From positions 1 to 64,000 of the forward strand of contig NZ_SOHL01000013.1 in NCBI RefSeq assembly GCF_004403985.1: a stretch of DNA of 64,000 nt, read 5' to 3'. Below the pieces are notes generated by a model. The model was given only the letters and a program-made list of their open reading frames with translations, made no database searches and was not told the DNA's origin. Below are positions 39,938-49,099 of this stretch, in pieces. The stretch is from Cryobacterium gelidum. GTDB lineage: Bacteria; Actinomycetota; Actinomycetes; Actinomycetales; Microbacteriaceae. The position numbers and the translations under genes are program-made. Numbering within the stretch: the stretch's first letter is position 1; each line of letters opens with the position of its first letter.

Positions 39938-42176
39938 TGACGATCCCTTTCAGGGTGAGCGGAGAAGTGTCGTGCGCAGCTACGCGAACTTCGACCTGGG
40001 CCGTTCCGGCATCTAGATGGACACCATCAAGGGACATTCGGAAGTCTTCTTTCTCAACGGTCTGCGTGCCGATCAGGACTTGCCCTTGGAACAGATTCAC
40101 GGTTGCGCCCGGCGCCACGCCCGTCAGAAGGAGAAAAGTCTCGTCCAGGCTTGCGGCGCTGGAAAGGATTTGCAGTCCACTCCCCGAGCCGCCGGAGATA
40201 CTTCCATCCGGGTTCAGCGTCCAGGACCAGCTTCCCCGGCCGTCCCGCGGCAGATCGTCCCGCTGGTACGGTACGACGACGGTTGTGGGACCGGATGAAA
40301 GGTCCAGCAGGCTGAAAATCCCATCTTCCTCGACGACGGAATGGTTGCCCGCTGCGAAGTAGCTACCGGGACCGACGAGGACGTAGGGGTCGAGCTCACC
40401 GTCCCAATAACTCGTGAGTTTCAAATTGCCGCGATAGCCAAGATCGCCGCGCAAATTGACGTAGCTAACATCTGGGGCACCCGCGAGCGCATCGCTGAGC
40501 CAAAGCTGGTCATACATGGTCGCCACGGCAGCAGTAACGTCGTTACCGTTCTCATGGCCATCCGCACGGGTCACCCAGGTGGCGGCTTCGGCCACCTGTG
40601 GGCTTACCACGCGATCGTCTTTCCGTTCGTGAATAATCATACGTGCGGTCAAATAACTTGATGACCCAATCCCGCCGACGGAGAGTGCCAGGACGCCGAT
40701 GGTAAGTGCCCGCCGAATCGTCCTCCTGCGTTCGCGGCCAATCGCCTGGATGACGGCGCTGGCGCCGAGTACTACCGCAATGATGAGTAACGGGGAGAGC
40801 ATATCGGCGGCACGGCGGGTGATGTATTCGTTGCCACGACTGCCGATGAAAAGCACGATTCCTGAGGCCAGCACGAGTCCACCTACCGCGTACGGCCGAG
40901 TGCGCCGGAAAAAGAGGGTTGCGAGTGCAGCGACCAAGCCCACGACTACAAAAACCGCCAACACCGCGATGGCCAGGAAACTGAGTTTGGCCGGCCAAAC
41001 GACGCTCAGGAACGGGCGCCACGGCTCGGTGATTTGGCGGGCGATTGCACTGACAGTTGCACCTTGACCGTTCCCGTCTGCCGTCAGGGCGCCAATGAAG
41101 AGGAGTGAACTCACGGTCTTGAACCAAATGAGTGGTCCCATCGCAATGCTGAGCCCGATCAATCCTCCCGCTCGGAACAGGGCCGACCGCAACCCGCCGA
41201 GCGGTCCGATCAGCGTGAGTGAAGCAAGTGTCACTCCGAGCAGAGGAAGGTACTCACTGTAGGTCCCGAGAATTGCGGCAAGTGCCAGCCCGGGGAGCCA
41301 CAGGGGCGGGCGGGGGTGGTCTGGCGTCGGCCGCACCACCATTGACACGAGCCCGACCACGAGGGGCAGAAAGCTGATACCCAGGAGCGAATCCGCGTTT
41401 TGCTGGAGAACCTGGCTCTGAACCGAGAAAGACGCCACGAGCATTCCACCCATCACGAGTCGGGCGACACGGGAGATTCCAAACGCTGCGCCGAGCGTCC
41501 AGGCGCCCCCGGAGATAAGAAAGACCCATACCCCGAGCAGAGGACTGAATCCATTGACAATGGGAACGGTCGTGAGAACGCCGAGGCCCGCTTGAAGGAC
41601 TTCCTGTCCAACCCGGAGCGAGTAATGCACACTTTCATAGGCTGGCCCGAAGGCGGGCGAATCTGCCCCGGTGAGAGGGCTTATACCGATGTCCGGGAGC
41701 GCAGTGATTGCATGGTCGAGGGCCCACCGGGATACAGAAACATAATAGAACGCGTCATTGCTTTCAGTAGCCTGCATTGGCAGCGACGACCCCGCAAGGA
41801 GCGAGGGCAGCCACGCCAATAGCGCCCCGAGCAGCCCAACCACCGACACACTCACCAGGTTCGGCAATGCCGAGAACCAGTCGACGAATGCGATTCTGCC
41901 GCGCCAAAATTGCAGCAGCATACCGGCGATTGCGACGCCGACCGCAACCCAAATCCCGACGCGCACGGGTAGGAACAGCCCGGTGAGGTGCAGTACCACC
42001 ACGAGGTACGCGGCGCCAATCAAGGGCACTGCCGGCACGAGAACGACGCGCAATTCTTGTCGCAAGTGCACGAGTACGGCGAATCCGAGGACCGAAAGGA
42101 TCAGAATCGATCCGATACCGATTCCAATTACTTCAATAATCCTGTGGCCTTTCTCTGCTCCTGTGAAAATCTGCAT
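39930..42176 (-). CDS. Large polytopic membrane protein, GT-C-like
   Basis: 748 residues. About 12-13 membrane segments occupy 10-530, followed by an extracytoplasmic C-terminal beta domain (540-748). The first large loop contains ATESNDAFYYVSVSRWALDH, placing an acidic residue early in the outer loop as GT-C enzymes do. Similarity is only topological. The ATG at 42,176 is chosen because MQIFTGAEKGHRIIEVIG precedes the first helix directly; 46 upstream codons overlap the flippase gene in low-complexity sequence. The gene still overlaps the flippase by 49 bp. Function unknown, probably transfer or polymerisation of lipid-linked sugar. Confidence 0.75.
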   Translation of the reverse strand: MQIFTGAEKGHRIIEVIGIGIGSILILSVLGFAVLVHLRQELRVVLVPAVPLIGAAYLVVVLHLTGLFLPVRVGIWVAVGVAIAGMLLQFWRGRIAFVDWFSALPNLVSVSVVGLLGALLAWLPSLLAGSSLPMQATESNDAFYYVSVSRWALDHAITALPDIGISPLTGADSPAFGPAYESVHYSLRVGQEVLQAGLGVLTTVPIVNGFSPLLGVWVFLISGGAWTLGAAFGISRVARLVMGGMLVASFSVQSQVLQQNADSLLGISFLPLVVGLVSMVVRPTPDHPRPPLWLPGLALAAILGTYSEYLPLLGVTLASLTLIGPLGGLRSALFRAGGLIGLSIAMGPLIWFKTVSSLLFIGALTADGNGQGATVSAIARQITEPWRPFLSVVWPAKLSFLAIAVLAVFVVVGLVAALATLFFRRTRPYAVGGLVLASGIVLFIGSRGNEYITRRAADMLSPLLIIAVVLGASAVIQAIGRERRRTIRRALTIGVLALSVGGIGSSSYLTARMIIHERKDDRVVSPQVAEAATWVTRADGHENGNDVTAAVATMYDQLWLSDALAGAPDVSYVNLRGDLGYRGNLKLTSYWDGELDPYVLVGPGSYFAAGNHSVVEEDGIFSLLDLSSGPTTVVVPYQRDDLPRDGRGSWSWTLNPDGSISGGSGSGLQILSSAASLDETFLLLTGVAPGATVNLFQGQVLIGTQTVEKEDFRMSLDGVHLDAGTAQVEVRVAAHDTSPLTLKGIVNG

Positions 42177-43411
42177 TTCAGTCCGTGAGCCAGGCTGAGA
42201 AGAGCGACGATTGACCCGGCAATCAGAGGTAGCGTCGACGTCACGAGGGTCCCTGCAGCCGCGAGGGCGGCACTGGCAGTGGCAGCGGCACCGAACACGA
42301 GCGCCAACATCCATGATCTCAGAACCACAGTGTGCAGGCCAACCGCGAGGGCACCATCAGATACCACCAAGGCGACCAGGAAAACGGCAACCCCGACACT
42401 CACAAAAAGTACACCGTCTTGGGGCAGTACCAGATCCGCCCCGAACAGGAGCGCTGTCGCCAAATCCCCCAGCGTGAGCATGCCGACCACGATCACAATT
42501 GCGATCGCCACAGAGGCGCGGATGGCGAAACCAATGGTCACGCGGGCGGCCGCAATCTGGCCATTTTTCCACTGTGCCGCCAGCCGAGGAAGATAAAGGA
42601 TCTGCAGCACCTGGTATCCGAAAATGGGGATGCGCGCTATGGAAATACAAGTCAAAATCTGTGCGGCCAGAACCGCGTCGGCACCCTCCCCCAGCGCCTT
42701 GGCGATGAGCACGCCGCTATTGAGCAGAAGTTGGATCGACACCGCAGCCGCGATGAGGCGGCCGAGTCGACCAACAAACAGACCAAACGGTGGTTGTTCA
42801 CGTGCGAGCCACCTTCGATCGCGACCGAACAGAAAAGGCACTGCTGAGACGCTCGCAGCTACCCCGACAACGTATGCGAACCCGACGCTGCCAGTCACTC
42901 CGGCGACCACGAGAACCACTGGCAGGGTAATGCGCATGAGACCCTCGAGCGCCACGAGCAGGGAGTACGAGGTGGTTCGCCCAGCCCCCGAAAGAAACCC
43001 CCTAATCGGAAATTGCACGGCGTACCCGGCAAAGGACACCAGCAAGGCGCAAATGAGCAGCGCCGACCCGATATATTCCTGACCATACGGGGTCAGAAAG
43101 ACAAGAGAGAGCACGGAGAGAAGCACAACAACGACACCCGCCGCACTCCAAACAGTTCGGGCCAGCCCTCGAGCAACGGAGCCGGGTGTTCCAGCAACCT
43201 CCCGGGCAGTCTCCTGCTCCAGCGGATAAAACAGCCCCAGGCCCACGACTACGGTCATCGACCAAAAAACGGCGAAGTCCGAGTAGTCAGCGACACTCGT
43301 GTTTCGGGCGACGATGACCAGGAAACCGTAGCTGCCCACGCCGGAAAACAATGCCGCCATTCCGATGATGCCAACGCGTGCGACTGCACCACAGGTCACA
43401 CGAGTTCGCAC
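42128..43411 (-). CDS. Wzx-type polysaccharide flippase
   Basis: A 427-residue integral membrane protein with about 12-14 segments. Motifs are typical of the MATE/MOP superfamily polysaccharide exporters: MAALFSGVGSYGFLVIVARNTSVADYSDFAVFWS at the N-terminus and VLQILYLPRLAAQWKNGQ in the middle. It would flip undecaprenyl-linked repeat units across the membrane. The GTG start at 43,411 lies 33 bp from the divergent UbiA gene; the gap contains the 10-bp palindrome ACTGTACAGT (43,410-43,419). A second export route besides the ABC transporter at 31-33 kb. Confidence 0.85.
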   Translation of the reverse strand: MRTRVTCGAVARVGIIGMAALFSGVGSYGFLVIVARNTSVADYSDFAVFWSMTVVVGLGLFYPLEQETAREVAGTPGSVARGLARTVWSAAGVVVVLLSVLSLVFLTPYGQEYIGSALLICALLVSFAGYAVQFPIRGFLSGAGRTTSYSLLVALEGLMRITLPVVLVVAGVTGSVGFAYVVGVAASVSAVPFLFGRDRRWLAREQPPFGLFVGRLGRLIAAAVSIQLLLNSGVLIAKALGEGADAVLAAQILTCISIARIPIFGYQVLQILYLPRLAAQWKNGQIAAARVTIGFAIRASVAIAIVIVVGMLTLGDLATALLFGADLVLPQDGVLFVSVGVAVFLVALVVSDGALAVGLHTVVLRSWMLALVFGAAATASAALAAAGTLVTSTLPLIAGSIVALLSLAHGLKCRFSQEQRKATGLLK

Positions 43412-43444
43412 TGTACAGTCCTAAGGGAAAGATAAAGAAAGTCA

Positions 43445-44356
43445 ATGCAACACCCTAACAGTGCTCGCATAAACCTAAAGGATCCACCCGTGCAAATGCC
43501 AGCTCTGGTTCAAGCTGTCCGTCCCCGACAGTGGTTGAAGAACGTTCTCGTAGGCGCTGCGCCGTTGGCGGCGGGCGTTCTTTTTATACCTATGATCGCG
43601 CTTGATACCGCACTCACTTTCATCATTTTTTGCGGCGCGTCTGCCGGTGTCTATCTGGTCAACGACCTCCTCGATGTCGCCGCAGATCGGGCGCATCCAA
43701 TCAAGATGAACCGGCCGATCGCATCCGGTGCCTTGTCAGCGAGGGCAGCGCTTGTAGCCGGAATAGTCCTGCTTGTCTCCGCACCGCTGGGTGCGTACTT
43801 TGTCTCTCCCGCCCTGGCAGTCGTCATCCTCATCTATGAAGTACTGCAGATCGCCTACTGCGTCTGGTTCAAGCACGTTCCTGTCGTCGATCTGGTCCTC
43901 GTTTCGAGCGGCTTTCTACTGCGTGCCATTGCCGGTGCCGTGGCCGTAGGAATTGTGCCGTCGCAATGGTTCCTACTTGTGGCCTCGTTCGGTTCGCTGT
44001 TCATGGTGGCTGGAAAGCGGTACTCCGAAAAACGCGAATTTGAAGATACCGGCGGTGCAACACGAAAATCACTCGAAGAGTATTCACTTTCGTATCTCAG
44101 ATTCGTCTGGTCCGTCTCTGCCGGACTCACACTGGTTGCATACTCTCTCTGGGCGTTTGAACTCGACACCGTTCTTGAGAACGTGATCCCTGCTCTATCC
44201 ATCGTTCCGTTCAGCATGGCCGTTCTTCGCTACGCCTATAGCATCGACAAAGGAGTCGCTGGCGCACCCGAAGATGTCGTACTCGCCGATAAACAGCTTC
44301 TCATCCTCGCAGCGATCTGGCTGGGCACGTTTGCAACATTCGTGTTCACCAGATAG
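43445..44356 (+). CDS. Decaprenyl-phosphate phosphoribosyltransferase-like UbiA prenyltransferase
   Basis: A 303-residue membrane enzyme with nine predicted helices. The Mg-binding motif is LVNDLLDVAADRAHP (residues 71-85, Asp74, Asp77), preceded by VRPRQWLKN, matching DPPR synthases (Rv3806c homologues) more than quinone-linked UbiA proteins. The second aspartate motif appears as SEKREFEDTGGATRKSLEEYS. These enzymes attach phosphoribose to polyprenyl phosphate, the precursor of decaprenyl-phospho-arabinose. A role in a lipid-linked pentose donor is inferred. No DprE1/DprE2 gene is in the window. AGATAAAG before the ATG is a poor ribosome site. Confidence 0.85.
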   Translation: MQHPNSARINLKDPPVQMPALVQAVRPRQWLKNVLVGAAPLAAGVLFIPMIALDTALTFIIFCGASAGVYLVNDLLDVAADRAHPIKMNRPIASGALSARAALVAGIVLLVSAPLGAYFVSPALAVVILIYEVLQIAYCVWFKHVPVVDLVLVSSGFLLRAIAGAVAVGIVPSQWFLLVASFGSLFMVAGKRYSEKREFEDTGGATRKSLEEYSLSYLRFVWSVSAGLTLVAYSLWAFELDTVLENVIPALSIVPFSMAVLRYAYSIDKGVAGAPEDVVLADKQLLILAAIWLGTFATFVFTR

Positions 44357-44450
44357 CCGCATACTGGGGATGGCCTCGCCCTCGGTGCTTGCTCTGGTCA
44401 CAGCAGCTAGGCTTGGGGTCGAATTGCAACCAACGGAAACGAAGAGGACT

Positions 44451-45434
44451 ATGCCCCGCGCACTCATCACCGGAATCACTGGCCAGGACGGCTTGTACCT
44501 CGCAGAATTGCTCCTCTCCAAGGGCTATGAAGTCTTCGGCTTCATGCGTGGCCAGAACAACCCCAAGCGTGAACTGGTCGAAGCGACTGTCCCGGGAGTG
44601 AAGATCCTCACCGGTGACCTCACTGACCTGTCCAGCATCCTTCGCGCGCTGGAAACCGCCCAGCCCGACGAGTTTTACAACCTCGGCGCTATTTCTTTCG
44701 TCGCCTACTCGTGGGAGAACGCACACATGACCAGCGAGGTCACCGGCCTGGGAGTGCTGAACGCGCTCGAAGCCGTGCGACTGTACTCGCACGATGACGC
44801 GCAGAAAGTGAGATTTTACCAGGCGTCCAGCTCGGAGATGTTCGGCAAAGTTCAGACTGTTCCGCAGAAGGAGGACACGCTGCTCTGGCCGCGCTCGCCC
44901 TACGGCGTTGCCAAGGTGTATGGCCACTACATGACCATCAACTACCGCGAGTCGTACGGAATGCACGCCTCGTCGGGCATTCTGTTCAACCACGAATCAC
45001 CGCGCCGCGGCCCCGAGTTCGTCACGCGCAAAATCAGCATGGCTGTCGCTCGCATCTCTCTCGGCTTGCAGGAGCACATCACCCTCGGCAACATCGATGC
45101 CCGCCGCGACTGGGGCTTCGCCGGAGACTACGTCGACGCCATGTGGCGCATGATGCAGCAGGACACCCCCGACGACTACGTGATCTCCACCAACGAGACC
45201 CACGAAATTCGCGAATTTCTCGACCTCGCCTTCCGCCAGGTCGGTATCGACGACTGGGCGCCGTACGTCAAGCAGGACCCCCGCTTCATGCGCCCCGCCG
45301 AGGTCGATCTGCTGATCGGAGACTCAACCAAGGCCCGCAGCGTGCTGGGCTGGGAGCCCAAGGTCGGCTTCCCGCAGCTCGTTCAAATGATGGTCGAGAA
45401 CGACCTCGCTGAGCAGAAGCTGAACCTGGCCTAA
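44451..45434 (+). CDS. gmd: GDP-mannose 4,6-dehydratase
   Basis: A 327-residue extended SDR that converts GDP-mannose to GDP-4-keto-6-deoxymannose. The NADP motif is ALITGITGQDGLYLAELLL, catalytic residues are in QASSSEMFG, Glu in PQKEDT, and the Tyr/Lys pair in SPYGVAKVYGHY. GILFNHESPRRGPEFVTRKI and LGNIDARRDWGFAGDYVDAMW are diagnostic Gmd signatures. The ATG at 44,451 follows AGAGGACT; a TAGGCT box at 44,408 is a plausible promoter. It is followed at 6 bp by a paralogue. Substrate comes from mannose-6-P via manA. Confidence 0.95.
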   Translation: MPRALITGITGQDGLYLAELLLSKGYEVFGFMRGQNNPKRELVEATVPGVKILTGDLTDLSSILRALETAQPDEFYNLGAISFVAYSWENAHMTSEVTGLGVLNALEAVRLYSHDDAQKVRFYQASSSEMFGKVQTVPQKEDTLLWPRSPYGVAKVYGHYMTINYRESYGMHASSGILFNHESPRRGPEFVTRKISMAVARISLGLQEHITLGNIDARRDWGFAGDYVDAMWRMMQQDTPDDYVISTNETHEIREFLDLAFRQVGIDDWAPYVKQDPRFMRPAEVDLLIGDSTKARSVLGWEPKVGFPQLVQMMVENDLAEQKLNLA

Positions 45435-45440
45435 CCGCGC

Positions 45441-46403
45441 ATGGCATCCGTCGTTGTAACAGGCATCACCGGCCAGGATGGGTCGTACCTGGCTGAGCGC
45501 CTCACCGGCGACGGATGGGACGTGCACGCGATAGTGCGCGAGGGCACGCGTCCCGACGAGCAGGAAGTCACCCCCGGGGTGACCGTACATGCCGGCGACC
45601 TGCTCGACACCGATTCGCTCCGCGCGGTCATCGATTCCGTCGAACCCGACCTGATCATCAACCTCGCCGGCATCAGCAGCGTTGCCCAATCGTGGACTCA
45701 GCCAGAATTGACCGCGCGGGTAACGGGGCTGGCAGTGTCCGGCCTCCTCGCCGGAGCATGGGCGCTGCAGGAGCGGCTCGGTCGCCCCGTACGCTTCGTA
45801 CAGGCCTCTAGTTCGGAGATGTTCGGAGCCGCCACGGAACGGCCTCAAACCGAGAACACCCCTCTAAAACCCGTATCACCCTACGGTGCGGCCAAGGCCT
45901 ACGCTCACCACCTTGTGGGCGTATATCGCGGCCGGGACCTCTTCGCGGCGTCGGCGATTCTCTACAACCATGAGTCGCCCCGTCGACCGGAGACCTTTGT
46001 GACCCGCAAGATCACGAGTGGCGTTGCGCGCATCGTGAACGGCGACGAACCCAAGCTTCTCCTCGGTAATCTGGACGCCCGCCGCGACTGGGGCTGGGCT
46101 CCCGACTACGTGGATGCCGTGCTCCGCATTGCCCAGGCCGACACGGCCGACGACTTCATCGTGGCCACGGCGGTGGAACACAGCGTTCGTGACTTTGTGG
46201 CGGCTGCCTTCGCCGCAGCCGGCATCGCGGACTGGGAAGGTTTTGTGGAACTCGACCCCCGGTTCGCGCGCCCCGTGGACGCCCCCGTCATGGTGGGCGA
46301 CAACACGAAGATCCGCACGACGCTCGGCTGGGTGCCGACACGCTCCTTCGACGAGATCGTGCAGGCAATGGTCGAGCATGACCTCGCACTCCGGTCCAGC
46401 TAG
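45441..46403 (+). CDS. GDP-mannose 4,6-dehydratase paralogue
   Basis: A 320-residue protein, clearly homologous to its neighbour: VVTGITGQDGSYLAERL, QASSSEMFG, SPYGAAKAYAHHL, YNHESPRRPETFVTRKI and LGNLDARRDWGWAPDYVDAVL are all kept. Differences include a shorter N-terminal loop and Glu at PQTENT. A GDP-4-keto-6-deoxymannose reductase (RMD) often sits beside gmd and is Gmd-like, so this copy may be a reductase or a second dehydratase. I cannot tell from the sequence. No GDP-fucose synthase gene is present. Followed by a GT4 gene starting 2 bp later. Confidence 0.88.
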   Translation: MASVVVTGITGQDGSYLAERLTGDGWDVHAIVREGTRPDEQEVTPGVTVHAGDLLDTDSLRAVIDSVEPDLIINLAGISSVAQSWTQPELTARVTGLAVSGLLAGAWALQERLGRPVRFVQASSSEMFGAATERPQTENTPLKPVSPYGAAKAYAHHLVGVYRGRDLFAASAILYNHESPRRPETFVTRKITSGVARIVNGDEPKLLLGNLDARRDWGWAPDYVDAVLRIAQADTADDFIVATAVEHSVRDFVAAAFAAAGIADWEGFVELDPRFARPVDAPVMVGDNTKIRTTLGWVPTRSFDEIVQAMVEHDLALRSS

Positions 46404-46404
46404 G

Positions 46405-47577
46405 GTGACTGCACCGCTCCGCCACAATCACACCCGGGCACCCGACGATCCCCGCGTGCTTTTCGACGCGACAGCCGTTCCGGCCAATCGAGGAGGAGTG
46501 GGTCGTTACGTCGACGGTCTGCTCTCCCAAATGCAGGGTCGGGTGGAGATCGCCTGCCAGCATCGGGATGCCGAACACTTTCGTTCGCTGGCACCGGGCA
46601 TGACGGTATTGCCGCAGTCCCGACGCCTGGAGTCCCCCGTGGTGCGCTTGCTCTGGGAGCAGCTGGCGCTTCCAGCCCTGGCCCGCCGTCGCGGAGTGAG
46701 CGTCATCCACTCCCCGCATTACACGCTCCCCCTGTTCACCCGGCGCGTCCGGGTCGTGACGCTGCACGATGCCACGTTCTTCAGCGACCCGCAGGTGCAC
46801 ACACGGATCAAGGGGATCTTCTTCCGTCTGTGGACCCGTCTCTCCGTGCGGCTGGCACGCGTCCTCATCGTTCCGAGCGCGGCAACGGCGACCGAGGTCG
46901 CTCGGTTCACGGGCGGCCACGACCGCTTCGTCGTCGCCCACCACGGCGTCGACTTCGACCTGTTTCACCGGCCGACCGCGACGGAAATCAACGACGTCGC
47001 CCGCGAATACAAACTTGGTGAGGCCGGTTGGATTGCCTTCCTGGGAACGCTCGAGCCCCGGAAGAACCTGCCGGCGCTCGTGCGCGCCTATGGGAGTCTC
47101 GTGGAGCAACGTCACACCGCCGGGCTGCCGGTGCCGCCCCTCGTCCTGGCCGGCGGACGCGGCTGGGACACCCGGCTAGACGAGGAGATCAGCTCTCTCC
47201 AGGCACCCGGTCGGGTCGTGTCGCTCGGCTATGTTCCGGCGCCCCACTTGCGTGCACTCCTGGGCGGCAGTGCCGTCATGGTCTACCCGAGTCTCGGGGA
47301 AGGGTTCGGTTTGCCGGTCCTCGAGGCGATGGCGTGCGGCGTGGCTGTGCTCACAACGCGGCGCCTCGCACTACCCGAGGTGGGCGGCACCGCAGTCGCC
47401 TACAGTGAGACGACGGACGCATCTATCGCGAACGCGCTGATGGCGCTTCTGGACGACCCGGAACGCCGCACCGAGCTCGGACGCTTGGGCGAAGAACGCG
47501 CGAGGGCTTTCACGTGGCGTTCCTGCGCCGAGGTGCACGAGGCCGCCTACCGCATGGCGAACACCGTTCAGGACTGA
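46405..47577 (+). CDS. GT4 family glycosyltransferase (mannosyl-type)
   Basis: 390 residues from the GTG at 46,405. It has the acceptor-site VLFDATAVPANRGGVGRYVDGLL, the linker WIAFLGTLEPRKNLPALVRAYGSL, and the donor-site YPSLGEGFGLPVLEAMACGVAVLTTRRLALPEVGG with E-x7-E. The GGVGRY and GTLEPRKN motifs are typical of GT4 mannosyl/rhamnosyltransferases. The start is immediately after the Gmd-paralogue stop (TAGGGTG), indicating one operon. GDP-6-deoxyhexose made by the two upstream enzymes is a likely donor. Confidence 0.9.
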   Translation: MTAPLRHNHTRAPDDPRVLFDATAVPANRGGVGRYVDGLLSQMQGRVEIACQHRDAEHFRSLAPGMTVLPQSRRLESPVVRLLWEQLALPALARRRGVSVIHSPHYTLPLFTRRVRVVTLHDATFFSDPQVHTRIKGIFFRLWTRLSVRLARVLIVPSAATATEVARFTGGHDRFVVAHHGVDFDLFHRPTATEINDVAREYKLGEAGWIAFLGTLEPRKNLPALVRAYGSLVEQRHTAGLPVPPLVLAGGRGWDTRLDEEISSLQAPGRVVSLGYVPAPHLRALLGGSAVMVYPSLGEGFGLPVLEAMACGVAVLTTRRLALPEVGGTAVAYSETTDASIANALMALLDDPERRTELGRLGEERARAFTWRSCAEVHEAAYRMANTVQD

Positions 47578-47582
47578 GGCCC

Positions 47583-48059
47583 TTAGGCGTCGTCGGCGAC
47601 CAGGTCCGGACGGCGACGGAACGAGAAGAACTTGTGCCCAAAGTAGCTCACGAGCGTGGTGGCTGCCACGATGAGCGCCTGCGCGAGGAGTGGCGGCACG
47701 GCGCCGACCTCCACCAGAAGCGGGAGGGCGATGGAGTTGATGACGAGCGCGAACGTGTAGACACTCAAAAAACGCAGGAAATCGAGCAGGATACGTTCGG
47801 ATCCGCTCACCCGGAAGGTGACCCTCCGGTGCAGTAAGAACGCTGACACGCTCGACAGCAGAAAAGATCCGTACAGGCTGAAAAAGTAGCCGAGTCGGCT
47901 CCCGAAGCTCAGCTCGAGGATCACAAAGATCAGGTAGCCGATCGACGTATTGAGCCCGCCAATGAGGATGAATCGTACGCGTTCATCGTTCAATACACCG
48001 CGGAGGCCCCGCCCGGGCGACCTGGTCGGCTCCGGTTCTGCACTCGCTGACGAGGCCAT
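47583..48059 (-). CDS. GtrA-like membrane protein (1)
   Basis: A 158-residue protein with four membrane helices (about 30-50, 60-80, 95-115, 125-145). FILIGGLNTSIGYLIFVILE and VSYFGHKFFSFRR are the GtrA signatures. AAGGAG lies 5 nt before the ATG. GtrA proteins are thought to flip polyprenyl-phosphate sugars and cooperate with GtrB-type GT2 enzymes such as the one at 51,402. Convergent with the GT4 gene (5-bp gap) and divergent from the GT2 at 48,263. Confidence 0.9.
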   Translation of the reverse strand: MASSASAEPEPTRSPGRGLRGVLNDERVRFILIGGLNTSIGYLIFVILELSFGSRLGYFFSLYGSFLLSSVSAFLLHRRVTFRVSGSERILLDFLRFLSVYTFALVINSIALPLLVEVGAVPPLLAQALIVAATTLVSYFGHKFFSFRRRPDLVADDA

Positions 48060-48210
48060 CCGTGCTCCTTCTGCACCTGCGGCGCGGGTCTGCGATCGGC
48101 ATCATCCCGACGATCGACCATCCTACGTCGCATGACTGGGTGTCCGGCCGCGACGAGTGCGATGGATGCCCCTGCGCGCCGGCGCACGCGGGCTCGTGCA
48201 ATCACCCCGG

Positions 48211-48216
48211 TATAAT
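48211..48216 (+). promoter_or_regulatory. Consensus -10 box (TATAAT) for the GT2 operon
   Basis: TATAAT in GGTATAATTCATC lies 47 nt before the ATG at 48,263, leaving an untranslated leader of about 40 nt with AGGA before the start. It is one of the best -10 matches in the window; no good -35 was seen. Confidence 0.6.
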
Positions 48217-48262
48217 TCATCGGGGGCCGAGTGCGTGCAGCCCCTGCCAGAGACAGGAACAC

Positions 48263-49099
48263 ATGACTGCGAAAGTATCGATCGTCGTCCCGGCATTTAA
48301 CAATGCGGAGCACATCGAGGCGACGATGCGATCGATCATTGCCCAGAGCTTCACCGACCTTGAGATCATCGTGGCCGACCATGGGTCCACCGACGCCACG
48401 GTAGCGCGCCTGCAGCAGTTTCTGGCCGACCCGCGGGTGACTCTGCTTCAGACAGAGGCCGGCGGCGGCGCAGCGCGCAACTGGAACCGGGTGACGGACG
48501 CAGCCACGGCCCCGTTGCTCAAGCTCGTTTGCGGCGACGACCTTCTCTACCCCGACATCGTGGCTCGACAGGTGGGGGCTTTCGACGACGGCGTCGTGCT
48601 CGTCGCGTCGGGCCGGGACATCATCGATGCCCGCGCCAAACCCGTATTCCGCAATCGCGGGATCAACGGCCTCGCTGGCCGGCATCGCGGCGGCTTCGCC
48701 GTGCGGCGCACTGTTCGCGACGGCCTCAACAGTTTCGGTGAGCCTGCCTGCGTGATGATCCGCCGGTCTGTGCTCCAGTCCGTCGGCGGCTGGGCCCACG
48801 ATGAGCAGTACCTCATCGACGAGGCGACCTACGTGAAGGTCCTCTTCGAAGGCGACTTCGTGGGCATCCCCGTCGCTCTCGCCGCATTCCGCCTGAGCGC
48901 GGAGCAGTGGAGCGTGCGCCTCGGACGCGACCAGGCGTCCCAAGCCACCGCGTTCCACCGTGCCTTGCTCGCGCGCAGGCCCGACGTCGTCTCACGCAGC
49001 GACGTGCGCATCGGGAATCTGCGGGCACGGGTCAACGCCGTGAGCCGCCGGGCTGTCTACGCGCTCCTCGGGCAGCGGATGACCGGGGTCACCGGATGA
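48263..49099 (+). CDS. GT2 family glycosyltransferase
   Basis: A 278-residue GT-A enzyme. The N-terminus AKVSIVVPAFNNAEHIEATMRSIIAQSFTDLEIIVADHGSTDAT is the classical GT2 nucleotide-binding region. LKLVCGDDLLYPD holds the metal-binding DD. The C-terminal region ends with a basic, partly amphipathic helix. AGGA precedes the ATG. Its stop overlaps the next gene (ATGA at 49,096), so the GT2 and the large membrane protein are translated together. The donor is unknown. Confidence 0.9.
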   Translation: MTAKVSIVVPAFNNAEHIEATMRSIIAQSFTDLEIIVADHGSTDATVARLQQFLADPRVTLLQTEAGGGAARNWNRVTDAATAPLLKLVCGDDLLYPDIVARQVGAFDDGVVLVASGRDIIDARAKPVFRNRGINGLAGRHRGGFAVRRTVRDGLNSFGEPACVMIRRSVLQSVGGWAHDEQYLIDEATYVKVLFEGDFVGIPVALAAFRLSAEQWSVRLGRDQASQATAFHRALLARRPDVVSRSDVRIGNLRARVNAVSRRAVYALLGQRMTGVTG

